Positions 30,521 through 40,937 of a DNA stretch of 64,000 bases are shown one piece after another. A program made the translations under genes and the position numbers. The notes beneath the pieces are model-generated. The model had not been told where the DNA came from, did not search any database, and saw only the letters and a list, made by a program, of their open reading frames with translations. Numbering within the stretch: position 1 is the stretch's first letter; every line of letters starts with the position of its first letter. The DNA comes from Halopseudomonas bauzanensis (GTDB lineage: Bacteria > Pseudomonadota > Gammaproteobacteria > Pseudomonadales > Pseudomonadaceae): contig NZ_FOUA01000006.1 in the NCBI RefSeq assembly GCF_900114735.1, forward strand, positions 186,001-250,000. Direction: 5' to 3'.

Positions 30521-31369
30521 ATGTCTGATCTTCCCTTGGTGGGCCGCCGTATCGCCTTGCCTGAAAGCCGCGAACTGGATTTGTTTGCGGACATGCTCCT
30601 CAAGCGCGGCGCAGAAGTACTGCGCTGCCCGTTGGTGGCCATCCATGACGCGCCGGACCAGCAACCGATACGGGATTGGCTGGAGGCTTTTATCAGTCAG
30701 CCCTGGGACGACTTCATCATGCTGACCGGCGAAGGCATGCGCCGGCTCCTCACGGCTGCTGAACGGGCCGGAGGCACAGTACGAGAGGATTTCATCACCC
30801 GACTCGGACAGGTACGCAAGATCGTTCGCGGACCCAAGCCGGGCGCGGCCCTCCGTGCCGTTGGCCTCAAAGCCGAAGTGACTGCTGTAGAGCCGACCAC
30901 GGCCGGTATCATCAGCACCCTGCAGGCCGAGGACCTGCGCGGCCGGCGGATCGCCGTGCAACTCTATGGCACCGATCCAAACCAATTGCTGATGAGTTTC
31001 TTGCAGCAGGCCGGGGCGCAAGTGGCCCCGGTATGGCCCTATGTCTATGCCGACGATGTCGAGAATGCCCAGGTTGATGCGCTGATTGCCGAGCTGGCCG
31101 CCGGCCGGCTGGATGCCATTGCCTTTACCAGTGGCACCCAGGTGCGGCGGCTGTTTCAGATCGGCCGGCGCTCGGTAGGGGAGCAGCGGCTGAAAGAGAT
31201 TCTCGCGGGCCTCAAGATCGCCGCCGTGGGGCCGGTGGTTGCCGGCGAATTGCAGGAGCGTGGTCTGCGGGTCGACTTGATGCCGCCGAGCAGTTTCTTC
31301 ATGAAGCCGCTGGTGCGCGAACTGGTCCGGGAGTTCGGGGGCACAAGCCCGGGCAATGGTTTACACTGA
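30521..31369 (+). CDS. Uroporphyrinogen-III synthase (HemD) domain protein
   Basis: A 282-residue protein with the HemD two-lobe fold pattern: GRRIALPESRELDLFADML at the N-terminus, DFIMLTGEGMRRLL, AVGLKAEVTAVEPTT, and IAFTSGTQVRRLFQIG plus AAVGPVVAGELQERGL in the second lobe. HemD closes hydroxymethylbilane to uroporphyrinogen III. Pseudomonads carry the main hemD beside hemC, so this is probably a paralog. It lies between the GT51 protein and the Lon-like protease genes, 28 bases before the latter. The ribosome site before ATG 30521 is weak. The substrate is not certain. Confidence 0.82.
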   Translation: MSDLPLVGRRIALPESRELDLFADMLLKRGAEVLRCPLVAIHDAPDQQPIRDWLEAFISQPWDDFIMLTGEGMRRLLTAAERAGGTVREDFITRLGQVRKIVRGPKPGAALRAVGLKAEVTAVEPTTAGIISTLQAEDLRGRRIAVQLYGTDPNQLLMSFLQQAGAQVAPVWPYVYADDVENAQVDALIAELAAGRLDAIAFTSGTQVRRLFQIGRRSVGEQRLKEILAGLKIAAVGPVVAGELQERGLRVDLMPPSSFFMKPLVRELVREFGGTSPGNGLH

Positions 31370-31397
31370 ATTTTCACTGTTTCACAAGGCAAGTTTG

Positions 31398-33845
31398 ATG
31401 AGCAAAGCCGGCCCGACACCTCTGTCGCCAGAACAACTGACCGTCCCGATTGACCTCGAAAGTCTGGGATTCACGTCTACGGATGATCTGGAACCGTTCA
31501 AGGGCATCCTGGGCCAGGACCGGGCCGTCGAGGCGATGCATTTTGGTGTCGCCATGCGCCGGCCCGGCTACAACATGTTCGTCATGGGCGAGCCGGGCAC
31601 GGGGCGATTCTCCTATGCCATGCGCTATCTGCAGGCCGAGGCCAAACGCATGGCGACCCCGCAGGACTGCATCTACGTCAATAATTTCGATGAGCCCCGC
31701 GAGCCCAGAGCGCTGCACATGGCACCGGGCATAGCAGCCGCCTTCATCGAAGACACTGACCATCTGATCGACAACCTGCTGGCGACCTTCCCGGCGGTAT
31801 TCGAACATCCGGCCTTCCAGCAGAAGAAGAGTGCGATCGATCGGCGCTTCAATAAGCGTTATGACAGCGCCATCGATACCGTCGAACGCAAGGCGCTGGA
31901 GCGCAACATTGCACTGTACCGGGAGGGACAGAATCTGGCCTTTACCCCCATGCGCGACGGTAAGGGGCTGGATGAGGCGGAGTTTACCCGGCTGCCGGAA
32001 GCCGAACGCGAGCGCTTCCATGCTGATATCTCGGATTTGGAAGAGGTGCTCAACGAGGCGCTGTCCAGCCTGCCGCAATGGAAGCGCGAGTCCAGCAACG
32101 AATTGCGCGAGCTGAACGAGCAGACCATCACCGATGCGCTGCAGCCGCTGCTGCAACCGTTGACCGAGCGTTACTGCGACAACCCCGGGGTATGCCAGTA
32201 CATCCAGGCGATGCATCAGGATCTACTGAAGATCGTGATCGAGCTGATCGCCGATGAGCGCGCTACCGATGCACGCCCCGAGGCGGTCAAGAAGGCAGCG
32301 CTGATCGAACGGTACAGCCCCAACCCCGTCATTGAACATCCGGGCTCCCGGGGCGCGCCCGTGGTGCATGAACCGCACCCTTCCTACGACAACCTGTTCG
32401 GGCGGGTGGAATACAGCTCCGAACAGGGCGCTCTGCTCACCAGCTACCGCCATATCCGCTCCGGTGCGCTGCACCGCGCCAACCATGGCTACCTGGTGCT
32501 GGAGGCGGAAAAACTGTTGAGCGAGCCTTTCGTCTGGGAGGCGCTCAAACGTGCCCTGCAGTCGCGTGAGCTGAAAATCGAATCGCCCTGGGCTGACCTC
32601 GGCCGGCTGACCACGGTAACGCTGACGCCGGAGGTCATTCCGCTGTCGGTCAAAGTGGTGTTGATCGGTTCGCGCCGGATCTATTACACCTTGCAGGACC
32701 ATGATCCTGACTTCCAGGAATTGTTTCGCGTACTGGTGGATTTCGACGATTACCTGCCGCGCACGCCGGACAGCATCGATGGCATGGCGCAGTTGCTCAA
32801 GACCCGGGTCGATGAGGAGGGCATGGCGCCGCTGAGTGTCGCCGCCGTGGCGCGGATACTGACCTACAGCGCGCGCCTGGCCGAGCATCAGCAGCATCTG
32901 TCCGCCAGTATCAGTGATATCTTCCAGCTGGTTGCCGAGGCTGACCTCACTCGTCAGCTGGCCGGTGACAGAGTGACCGACACCGGCCACATCGAGCGTG
33001 CCTTGCAGGCCAAGGAGGCGCGCACCGGCCGCGCCAGCGCGCGTATCCGTGAGGATATGCTGTCGGGGGTGATCCTGATCGATACCGCCGGTGCGGCGGT
33101 CGGTAAGTGCAACGGGCTGACGGTGCTGGCTATCGGCGATTCGGTATTTGGGGTGCCGGCGCGGATCAGCGCCACTGTCTATCCCGGCAGCAGCGGCATC
33201 GTGGATATCGAACGTGAGGTCAGTCTGGGTCAGTCGATCCACTCCAAGGGCGTGATGATCCTCACTGGCTATCTCGGCAGTCGGTATGCGCAGGACCATC
33301 AGCTGGAGATTTCCGCCAGCATCGCTCTGGAACAGTCCTATGGCTATATCGATGGCGATAGCGCCTCGCTGGGTGAGGTCTGTGCACTGATCTCCGCCCT
33401 GTCGCGGGTGCCGCTGAAACAGGGTTTTGCGATCACCGGCTCGATCAACCAGTTCGGCGAAGTGCAGGCGGTCGGTGGGGTCAACGTGAAGATCGAGGGG
33501 TTCTTTCGGCTATGTGAAGCGCGTGGCCTGACCGGGGAGCAGGGCGTGATCATTCCCCGTTCCAATGTGCCCAACCTGATGCTGCACCAGACGGTGCTGG
33601 ATGCAGCCAAGGCTGGTCTGTTCCATATCTATGCGGTGGAGAATGTCGACCAGGCGTTGAGTCTGCTGGCCGGTGAGGATGCCGGCACACCGGATGCCGC
33701 AGGCAACTTTCCTGAAGGGTCGATCAATGCCCGGGCAGTGCAGCGGCTGAAGACCATCAATAACCGTGGCCAGCACAACGACGACTCTGATACGCGGGCC
33801 GGGTCGGGCGATGAGGAAGAGGCCGCGCCGCTGGTCAAACAATGA
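31398..33845 (+). CDS. AsrA/LonB-like ATP-dependent protease
   Basis: An 815-residue Lon-family protease lacking the LonA N-terminal domain. The AAA+ part has a Walker-A-like VMGEPGTGRFS, and the proteolytic domain has catalytic Ser in DGDSASLGE and Lys in GGVNVKIEGFF. GQSIHSKGVMILTGYL is the conserved strand before them. Length and layout match the P. aeruginosa stress protease AsrA (PA0779 group). Walker A reads GTGR rather than GTGK, a common variant in this family. The ATG at 31398 has AAGG eight bases upstream. A 12-base-pair hairpin follows the stop. Heat-shock control is expected by family, but no sigma-32 site is obvious. Confidence 0.9.
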   Translation: MSKAGPTPLSPEQLTVPIDLESLGFTSTDDLEPFKGILGQDRAVEAMHFGVAMRRPGYNMFVMGEPGTGRFSYAMRYLQAEAKRMATPQDCIYVNNFDEPREPRALHMAPGIAAAFIEDTDHLIDNLLATFPAVFEHPAFQQKKSAIDRRFNKRYDSAIDTVERKALERNIALYREGQNLAFTPMRDGKGLDEAEFTRLPEAERERFHADISDLEEVLNEALSSLPQWKRESSNELRELNEQTITDALQPLLQPLTERYCDNPGVCQYIQAMHQDLLKIVIELIADERATDARPEAVKKAALIERYSPNPVIEHPGSRGAPVVHEPHPSYDNLFGRVEYSSEQGALLTSYRHIRSGALHRANHGYLVLEAEKLLSEPFVWEALKRALQSRELKIESPWADLGRLTTVTLTPEVIPLSVKVVLIGSRRIYYTLQDHDPDFQELFRVLVDFDDYLPRTPDSIDGMAQLLKTRVDEEGMAPLSVAAVARILTYSARLAEHQQHLSASISDIFQLVAEADLTRQLAGDRVTDTGHIERALQAKEARTGRASARIREDMLSGVILIDTAGAAVGKCNGLTVLAIGDSVFGVPARISATVYPGSSGIVDIEREVSLGQSIHSKGVMILTGYLGSRYAQDHQLEISASIALEQSYGYIDGDSASLGEVCALISALSRVPLKQGFAITGSINQFGEVQAVGGVNVKIEGFFRLCEARGLTGEQGVIIPRSNVPNLMLHQTVLDAAKAGLFHIYAVENVDQALSLLAGEDAGTPDAAGNFPEGSINARAVQRLKTINNRGQHNDDSDTRAGSGDEEEAAPLVKQ

Positions 33846-33848
33846 ACA

Positions 33849-33875
33849 GCATGCCGGACCCCAGGTCCGGCATGC
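33849..33875. terminator. Hairpin after the Lon-like protease gene
   Basis: GCATGCCGGACC and GGTCCGGCATGC form a perfect 12-base-pair stem around a three-base loop, five bases past the stop codon. The U-run is weak (CCTTGAGC), so efficiency is uncertain. Confidence 0.65.
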
Positions 33876-33903
33876 CCTTGAGCGAGCTTTCCCGGTATTG
33901 TCT

Positions 33904-33927
33904 ACAGAGTTATCCACAGAATGTGTG
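33904..33927 (+). repeat. DnaA-box direct repeat, copy 1
   Basis: A 24-base sequence identical to that at 34159-34182. It contains the perfect DnaA box TTATCCACA at 33910-33918. The copies are 255 bases apart in the same orientation. Confidence 0.8.
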
Positions 33928-34153
33928 GAGGACTTTCCACGATTCATTATCCCAAGGCATTGTCAATAACCCGTTTTCGGGAATGCTGACCGGATAACAA
34001 TTTATCCCCTGCGTCAAGGCCGAAGGTGCGGCATCATGCCACCTACAGGGCGGTGGTCTGCCAAAAAATGACCCGCTGGTCACGTTGGTCGTTTTTTGAA
34101 CTATTTGCGCCAGTACCTGAGGCGATATGGCCCAGCGGCATTTGCCACAAGCC

Positions 34154-34186
34154 TGTACACAGAGTTATCCACAGAATGTGTGTACA
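34154..34186 (+). repeat. DnaA-box direct repeat, copy 2, inside an inverted repeat
   Basis: Bases 34159-34182 repeat the 24-base unit at 33904, with DnaA box TTATCCACA at 34165-34173. This copy is framed by TGTACACA (34154-34161) and TGTGTACA (34179-34186), a perfect eight-base inverted repeat absent from copy 1. Confidence 0.8.
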
Positions 34187-34193
34187 ACCGGTT

Positions 34194-35330
34194 TTATGAC
34201 TGGCTGGCCCGCAACACCACAAACTTGCTGTTGCCACCGACCTGCTCCACCTGGCTGAAGAAGCGCCGTAACTTGACGTGGTAAGCCAGGTGGCGGTTGC
34301 CGACCACCAGCAGGGCGCCATTGGGTGCCAGAGTAGTGCGGCTCTGCTGAAACAGGCGCAGGGCAATCTCGTCACCGATCACCTGTTGCTGATGAAACGG
34401 CGGATTGCACAGCACCAGATCAGCGCTGGCGGCCTCGGCATCAACCAGGCCGTCGCTGACAGTGAAGCAGGCGTCGCGTCCGGGGCAGGCAGCGGTGAAA
34501 TTCTGCCGTGCCGAGGTGACCGCTGCGTAAGACTCATCAATGAAACTCAGCTGCGCCTGGGGGTTGAGCAGTGCCGCCTGGATGCCGAGAGCGCCGTTGC
34601 CGCAACCCAGGTCGACAATGCGCGCGGGGCCTGCGGTCGGCGGGATGCAGGGCAGCATGACCCGGGTACCAATATCCAGGCGATCCCGTGAGAACACGCC
34701 GGGCAGGTTGGTCAGTTGAGGGCCGCCTTCGGGCAGGGCATAGCGGGTGTCGAGCTGCGGTATCGCCGGTGTCAGGTCGGAGTCGAATCGTGCGGTCAGC
34801 AAACGGGCCTTCTTCCAGGCGAGGGACGCCTGGTATGGGCCCACATACCTGGCCAATAGATCCCCAGCGCTGGGCGGCAGGTGCTTGAGCATGGCGCCGG
34901 CGATTACGACGGCGTCGGCTGATAGCAGCGGCCGCAGACGACTGAGCTGGTCTTCGAGCAGTGCCAGGCTTTTCGGGATGCGCAGCAGCACGTGGCTTAT
35001 CGGGCCGTTGGGCAAGCGCTGGCTATCGACAAAGGTGACCGCCTGCGCTGATAGCTGATTATGGCGAAGATTATCCTGCAGCGCGCGCTCGGCCAGATGC
35101 GAGTCGCCCCAGCTCATCACCGGGATGCCCGTCAGGGCCAAGGCGCAGGCCAGGGTACCGAATTGATCGTTGACCACCAGTACCGAACCCGTGGCCGAGC
35201 CTTCCGACAGGCGCGCCTGCTCCTGCAGCAGATACAGGTCAGCTGCATCGAAAGGTTGCAGTGTCGGATTACGGGTTGGCGGGTAGCGGTCGAGTCGGAG
35301 ACTACCGAAAGAGGTATCGCAACGTTGCAT
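34194..35330 (-). CDS. rlmG: 23S rRNA (guanine-1835-N2)-methyltransferase
   Basis: A 378-residue two-domain methyltransferase. The N-terminal domain is a degenerate copy of the catalytic fold. The C-terminal domain has the SAM-binding VDLGCGNGALGI and the catalytic NPPFHQQ of N2-guanine methyltransferases. RlmG methylates G1835 of 23S rRNA using SAM. The rRNA paralog RsmC is the main alternative, but the NPPFHQQ context and length favour RlmG. The ATG at 35330 has no strong ribosome site. The gene is convergent with the protease gene and precedes mscL on neither strand operon-like: mscL lies 131 bases upstream. Confidence 0.9.
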   Translation of the reverse strand: MQRCDTSFGSLRLDRYPPTRNPTLQPFDAADLYLLQEQARLSEGSATGSVLVVNDQFGTLACALALTGIPVMSWGDSHLAERALQDNLRHNQLSAQAVTFVDSQRLPNGPISHVLLRIPKSLALLEDQLSRLRPLLSADAVVIAGAMLKHLPPSAGDLLARYVGPYQASLAWKKARLLTARFDSDLTPAIPQLDTRYALPEGGPQLTNLPGVFSRDRLDIGTRVMLPCIPPTAGPARIVDLGCGNGALGIQAALLNPQAQLSFIDESYAAVTSARQNFTAACPGRDACFTVSDGLVDAEAASADLVLCNPPFHQQQVIGDEIALRLFQQSRTTLAPNGALLVVGNRHLAYHVKLRRFFSQVEQVGGNSKFVVLRASQS

Positions 35331-35461
35331 GGGCGGGCCGGAAAACGAGTCAGGGCGGGCAGTATAGCGCAGCCGGTCCGGCGGTTCAGATTCTCTGGTG
35401 AGGCCCTGCGAGCGAGCTGTCGTTCGCAGGACCCGGGGAGCGCAGAGTGCGGTCCTGCTGC

Positions 35462-35872
35462 TTACTTCTCGGCCTGCTGCTTGAGCAGGTCGCGGATATC
35501 GGCCAGCAGCACTTCTTCCTTGCTCGGCGCTGGCGGCGCGGCGGGAGCTTCTTCTTCCTTGCGCTTGAGATTGTTCATCACCTTGATAGCAACAAAAATG
35601 GCCGCGGCAATGATCAGGAAATCCACGATGCTCTGGATGAAGGCGCCGTAGCCCAGGGTAACCGCTGCCAGATCGCCCTGCGCCTCGCGGAGCACCACGG
35701 CCAGATCGCTGAAATCCACGCCCCCGATAGCGAGCCCCAGGGGGGGCATGACGATGTTATCCACAAAGGAGGACACCACCTTGCCGAAGGCAGCACCGAT
35801 AATGATACCCACAGCCATGTCGATGACATTGCCGCGCATGGCGAAGGACTTGAATTCCTGAATCAGACTCAT
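35462..35872 (-). CDS. mscL: Large-conductance mechanosensitive channel
   Basis: A 136-residue inner-membrane channel. The N-terminal amphipathic helix and first transmembrane helix read [20 protein letters not shown], with the glycine-rich pore helix [16 protein letters not shown]. The second helix ([15 protein letters not shown]) is followed by the charged C-terminal bundle. MscL opens under strong membrane tension to release solutes during osmotic downshock. Length matches the family. It lies between rlmG and the polyphosphate kinase gene on the same strand. Confidence 0.97.
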   Translation of the reverse strand: MSLIQEFKSFAMRGNVIDMAVGIIIGAAFGKVVSSFVDNIVMPPLGLAIGGVDFSDLAVVLREAQGDLAAVTLGYGAFIQSIVDFLIIAAAIFVAIKVMNNLKRKEEEAPAAPPAPSKEEVLLADIRDLLKQQAEK

Positions 35873-35928
35873 GTTCTACCTACTCCTGTATGCCCGAATG
35901 GCGAGCTTATTTGATATTTTTTTACTTT

Positions 35929-37377
35929 TTATTTCAACGCATTCTGCAATTCCGTGCAGACGATCTCCAGAGTCTGGATGCGCGCATGGCGCTTGTCTTC
36001 TGCGGGAATGACATGCCAGGGCGCAGTGACGGTGCTGGTGCGTTCGACCATATCGTTCAGCGCCTGCTCATATTGTGGCCATTGATCCCGATTTCGCCAG
36101 TCCTCATCGGAAAGCTTGTGGCGTTTGAGCGGCGATTCGGCGCGCGCCTGAAATCGCCGTAGTTGTTCCTCGGGGGTAATTGCCAGCCAGAACTTCAGCA
36201 CCAGGGTGCCGGCGGCCTGTAATTGCGCCTCGAAATCATTGATTTCATCATAGGCGCGCTGCCATTCCCGGCGGGTGCAGAAGCCTTCGACCCGCTCGAC
36301 CAGAACGCGGCCATAGTAGCTGCGGTCGAAGATGGCGACACGCCCGGGCAATGGCACGCGTTTCCAGAACCGCAGCAGATAAGGCTGATGGCGTTCTTCG
36401 CTGGTCGGCGCGCGGGTGCCATGGACGCGCATATAGCGCGGGTCCAGACATTGGCTGATACGGCGGATGGCCCCGCCCTTGCCAGCGGCATCGGTCCCTT
36501 CGAAGACCAGCAGCAGGCTGCGCCCGGCAAACGCTGGATGGCGTACCAGCTCGCGCAACCGGGCCTGGTAGTGCGCGAGCCGCTCCTTGTAGCGGGCCTT
36601 GTCCAGCTTGCGGTCGTAATCCAGTTGTTGCAACTGGGTCAGCGGGGCGGGTTGCCAGGAGGCGGTCGGCATCTTGCCGGGGCCGGCCTCCAGCAACTGC
36701 TGGGTCCGCTGCAGCACGATCTGGCCGACGCGGATATCCCGCTCATGCTCATCGTCGCCGGATACGGTGATCCAGGGGGCTGCCTCGGTCGAGGTCAGGG
36801 TGCTGATCAACTGAAATGAATCCTGGACGCAGGCATAGTCGGCGTCGCTGAAACTACCCCATTCACGCATGGCGACGGTCTGTTCGCCGCTGGCAAATCT
36901 TCCTGCTGGTTTTACCGGACCCTCGACCTGCAGCCACAGCTTGACCAGGGCTATGCCCTCACCGGTCAGCAGGCGTTCGAAGCGGGCAACTTCCTCCATC
37001 TGCCTGCGCAGCGCCGGCAGGTCGATCTCGCCCCGGCAATAGCGGATCTGTGGTTGGTGATACCAGGAGCCCAGGTAGAAACCGAGCCGGGCTGGTTTGG
37101 GCAGGCTGATCCAGTAGCGCCAGAGGTGAGGCATCTGCTGCTCGACGCCCTGGGGCAGGGCAAAGGCTCGGGTATTCAGGTAGCGGTTGTCCAGCGTATT
37201 GTAGAAGCCATAAATAGCCTCGGCCTTGCCGGCCTCGTCATTACCGCTGATCAACACCAGCACCGGCCCCTTCTTCGCTTTGCGCAGGGCATACTGGGCT
37301 TCGAGCAGAGCCTCGGTGAGTTTCCGTCGCTGCCGTTTATAGCTTTTTTTGTTGGTGCTGTGTTCGGGCACTTTCAT
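35929..37377 (-). CDS. pap: Polyphosphate:AMP phosphotransferase (two PPK2 domains)
   Basis: A 482-residue fusion of two PPK2 domains, the class that forms ADP from AMP and polyphosphate. The N-terminal P-loop is SGNDEAGKAEAI and the C-terminal one FEGTDAAGKGGAIRRI, followed by the lid-like FDRSYYGRVLVERVEGF and a second Walker B region. Both keep the loop Lys, though the N-terminal domain is usually catalytically weak in the family. I chose ATG 37377 (MKVPEHSTNKK). A longer frame starts at 37443, but a promoter-like CTGAAG-18-TATACT lies between the two and there is no ribosome site there. It is divergent from radA. Confidence 0.9.
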   Translation of the reverse strand: MKVPEHSTNKKSYKRQRRKLTEALLEAQYALRKAKKGPVLVLISGNDEAGKAEAIYGFYNTLDNRYLNTRAFALPQGVEQQMPHLWRYWISLPKPARLGFYLGSWYHQPQIRYCRGEIDLPALRRQMEEVARFERLLTGEGIALVKLWLQVEGPVKPAGRFASGEQTVAMREWGSFSDADYACVQDSFQLISTLTSTEAAPWITVSGDDEHERDIRVGQIVLQRTQQLLEAGPGKMPTASWQPAPLTQLQQLDYDRKLDKARYKERLAHYQARLRELVRHPAFAGRSLLLVFEGTDAAGKGGAIRRISQCLDPRYMRVHGTRAPTSEERHQPYLLRFWKRVPLPGRVAIFDRSYYGRVLVERVEGFCTRREWQRAYDEINDFEAQLQAAGTLVLKFWLAITPEEQLRRFQARAESPLKRHKLSDEDWRNRDQWPQYEQALNDMVERTSTVTAPWHVIPAEDKRHARIQTLEIVCTELQNALK

Positions 37378-37452
37378 TGTTCCGTCAGGATTTATCCGCG
37401 CTCGATCAGTATAGTAACTGCTTGAGAATTTCTTCAGTTTCATGGGATCGCA

Positions 37453-38829
37453 ATGGCGAAGAACAAACGACTCTATGGCTGCACTGAGTGCGGCGCTACC
37501 TTCACCAAATGGGCAGGGCAGTGTGGTGAATGCCAGGCCTGGAACACCCTGATTGAAACCGTGATAGATACCACCCCGACGGGCGGCAGCGGTGGCGGTT
37601 CGCGCAGCAGCAACTGGGCAGGAGAAATGGCCCAGGTAAAAACCCTCGCCGAGGTATCCACTGAAGAAATGCCCCGCCAGCCCAGCGGTTCGTCGGAGCT
37701 GGACCGGGTATTGGGTGGTGGGCTGGTCAGCGGCTCAGTAGTCTTGATCGGCGGTGATCCGGGTATCGGCAAATCCACCATTCTGCTGCAGACCCTGTGC
37801 CGACTGGCGCAGAACATGCCCGCGCTGTATATCACCGGTGAAGAGTCCCAGCAGCAGGTAGCGATGCGTGCCGACCGGCTTGGCCTGCCGAAGGACCAGC
37901 TCAAGGTCATGACTGAAACCTGCATTGAAAGCATCGTTGCCACTGCCCGGCGGGAGCAACCCAAGGTAATGGTGGTGGACTCCATCCAGACCATCTTCAC
38001 CGAGCAACTGCAATCAGCCCCCGGCGGTGTCGCCCAGGTACGGGAAAGTGCCGCGCTCCTGGTGCGTTTTGCCAAGCAGAGCGGTACCGCCATTTTCCTG
38101 GTTGGCCATGTGACCAAGGAGGGTTCGCTGGCCGGGCCGCGGGTACTCGAACATATGGTCGACACCGTGTTGTATTTCGAAGGTGAGTCCGATGGCCGGC
38201 TGCGCATGCTGCGAGCGGTGAAGAACCGTTTTGGTGCGGTCAACGAGCTTGGCGTATTCGCCATGACCGACAAGGGCCTCAAGGAAGTCGCCAACCCCTC
38301 GGCGATTTTCCTGTCACGTTATGACGCACCCATTCCCGGCAGTGTGGTGATGTCTACCTGGGAAGGGTCGAGGCCGATGCTGGTGGAAGTGCAGGCGCTG
38401 GTAGACACCAGCCACCTGGGCAATCCCCGGCGGGTAACCCTGGGGTTGGATCAGAACCGTCTGGCCATGCTGCTGGCGGTACTGCATCGTCATGGAGGCG
38501 TGCCCACCTATGACCAGGACGTGTTCGTCAACGTGGTCGGCGGGGTCAAGGTGCTGGAAACCGCGGCCGATCTGGCGCTGCTGGCCGCGGTGATCTCCAG
38601 CCTGCGCAACCGCCCGCTGCCGATGGACCTGATGGTGTTCGGCGAACTCGGTCTGTCGGGTGAGATTCGCCCGGTACCCAGCGGCCAGGAGCGGCTGAAG
38701 GAAGCCGCCAAGCATGGCTTTACCCGCGCCATCGTACCCAAGGCCAACGCGCCCAAGGAATCACCCAAGGGTATGCAGGTAGTGCCGGTGACCCGGCTGG
38801 ATGAGGCCCTGGGCATGCTGTTCGAGTGA
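37453..38829 (+). CDS. radA: DNA repair protein RadA (Sms)
   Basis: A 458-residue RecA-like branch-migration helicase. The N-terminal C4 zinc finger reads YGCTECGATFTKWAGQCGEC, the Walker A is GGDPGIGKST, the RadA motif KNRFG is present, and the C-terminal Lon-protease-like domain is inactive in the family. RadA processes recombination intermediates and helps natural transformation in some bacteria. The ATG at 37453 has a weak ribosome site. It ends 26 bases from the convergent PilZ gene, the same pairing as PA4609/PA4608 in P. aeruginosa. Confidence 0.97.
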   Translation: MAKNKRLYGCTECGATFTKWAGQCGECQAWNTLIETVIDTTPTGGSGGGSRSSNWAGEMAQVKTLAEVSTEEMPRQPSGSSELDRVLGGGLVSGSVVLIGGDPGIGKSTILLQTLCRLAQNMPALYITGEESQQQVAMRADRLGLPKDQLKVMTETCIESIVATARREQPKVMVVDSIQTIFTEQLQSAPGGVAQVRESAALLVRFAKQSGTAIFLVGHVTKEGSLAGPRVLEHMVDTVLYFEGESDGRLRMLRAVKNRFGAVNELGVFAMTDKGLKEVANPSAIFLSRYDAPIPGSVVMSTWEGSRPMLVEVQALVDTSHLGNPRRVTLGLDQNRLAMLLAVLHRHGGVPTYDQDVFVNVVGGVKVLETAADLALLAAVISSLRNRPLPMDLMVFGELGLSGEIRPVPSGQERLKEAAKHGFTRAIVPKANAPKESPKGMQVVPVTRLDEALGMLFE

Positions 38830-38855
38830 GATGCGCCCCGTTGTCTGGTCAGGCG

Positions 38856-39212
38856 TCAGCGACCCAGTTCGGTCAGCTCGCGTTCTGCCAGCGACGGGTC
38901 GCCCAGCGTCGCGCTGATCAACTCTTTCAACTGGGCGATGGAATCCAGATCGAGATGCCGACAGGCCAGAGCGAGCACGTCGTCACGGCTGAAGGCCAGT
39001 TGTGCTTCCAGGCGGATGTGATCGCCGCTAGTCAGCTCGATGATCGTTTCTAGGTGGGCATCAGCGTCGGCCAGTGACCATGTGTCTGGTCGGCTGATCA
39101 ACAGGCCTGCCAGGGAGATATCCAGCAACGGGGCAGAGTGGGTCCAGGCATCCTGCTGGAGCCTGACGGTCGCGTCGAAAAGGGCAGGGGAAGAGAAGTG
39201 ATGGTCTGACAT
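38856..39212 (-). CDS. PilZ-domain protein lacking the N-terminal RxxxR motif
   Basis: A 118-residue single PilZ domain. The second c-di-GMP motif is present as DISLAGLLI (DxSxxG), and the C-terminal DLDSIAQLKELIS resembles P. aeruginosa PA4608 (MapZ), which lies beside radA in the same way. The N-terminal RxxxR that normally wraps the ligand is absent: the segment MSDHHFSSPALFDATVRL holds one Arg only. So it is a MapZ-like homologue that may bind c-di-GMP poorly or not at all. The start ATG at 39212 is unambiguous. Confidence 0.87.
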   Translation of the reverse strand: MSDHHFSSPALFDATVRLQQDAWTHSAPLLDISLAGLLISRPDTWSLADADAHLETIIELTSGDHIRLEAQLAFSRDDVLALACRHLDLDSIAQLKELISATLGDPSLAERELTELGR

Positions 39213-39280
39213 GACGGCCCCCGATAGGTCGGGTTCAATATGCCATCATTATAGCTGCTGCGCGGAGACGCTACTGAGGG

Positions 39281-39312
39281 CGATCTGCCGCAGGTTGACC
39301 TGCGGCAGATCG
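39281..39312 (-). terminator. Hairpin after gdhA
   Basis: A perfect 14-base-pair stem, CGATCTGCCGCAGG pairing with CCTGCGGCAGATCG around TTGA, starts ten bases past the gdhA stop. No U-run follows on the minus strand, so it may act as a transcript end stabiliser or a Rho-linked terminator. Confidence 0.65.
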
Positions 39313-39322
39313 AATCGTCAAC

Positions 39323-40684
<1,362 letters not shown>

Positions 40685-40868
40685 TTAAGACGTAATGGCG
40701 CAAATTTATCAGAGGTGAGCACGCTCTGAAATAGCGCTTCACAAAAAAAAACGCGCGGGAATGAAGGTGAAAGGCACTTTGCAGCACCGCAACGAGCATC
40801 GCGCAGGTGCGCAAAGTTCTGTTGTAGATGATTGATTTTAAAGCGTTTTATGGACTTTCTTCGAGGCT

Positions 40869-40901
40869 CCGCTGCATGCGCGCTTTGGTCGCATGCAGCG
40901 G
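40869..40901. repeat. Palindrome between gdhA and ettA
   Basis: CCGCTGCATGCG and CGCATGCAGCGG form a perfect 12-base-pair stem with a nine-base loop. It lies 37 bases past the ettA stop and could serve as its terminator, though no U-run follows on the minus strand. Confidence 0.6.
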
Positions 40902-40937
40902 GTCGAAAAAGTTCCAGAAAAATGTGACTTTTTTGAC

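Larger units (their letters stand above)
33846..34193. other. 348-bp intergenic gap between the protease gene and rlmG (convergent)
   Basis: Convergent genes flank this gap. It holds the hairpin at 33849-33875 and two identical 24-bp direct repeats with DnaA boxes (33904-33927 and 34159-34182). It also holds the AT-richer sequence GGATAACAATTTATCC at about 33990-34006, with inverted GGATAA/TTATCC ends. I see no gene with a start signal. Confidence 0.6.

Noticed and set aside
33904-34186. Replication origin (oriC)
   Set aside because: Only two DnaA boxes and no AT-rich unwinding region or dnaA-dnaN-recF-gyrB genes nearby.
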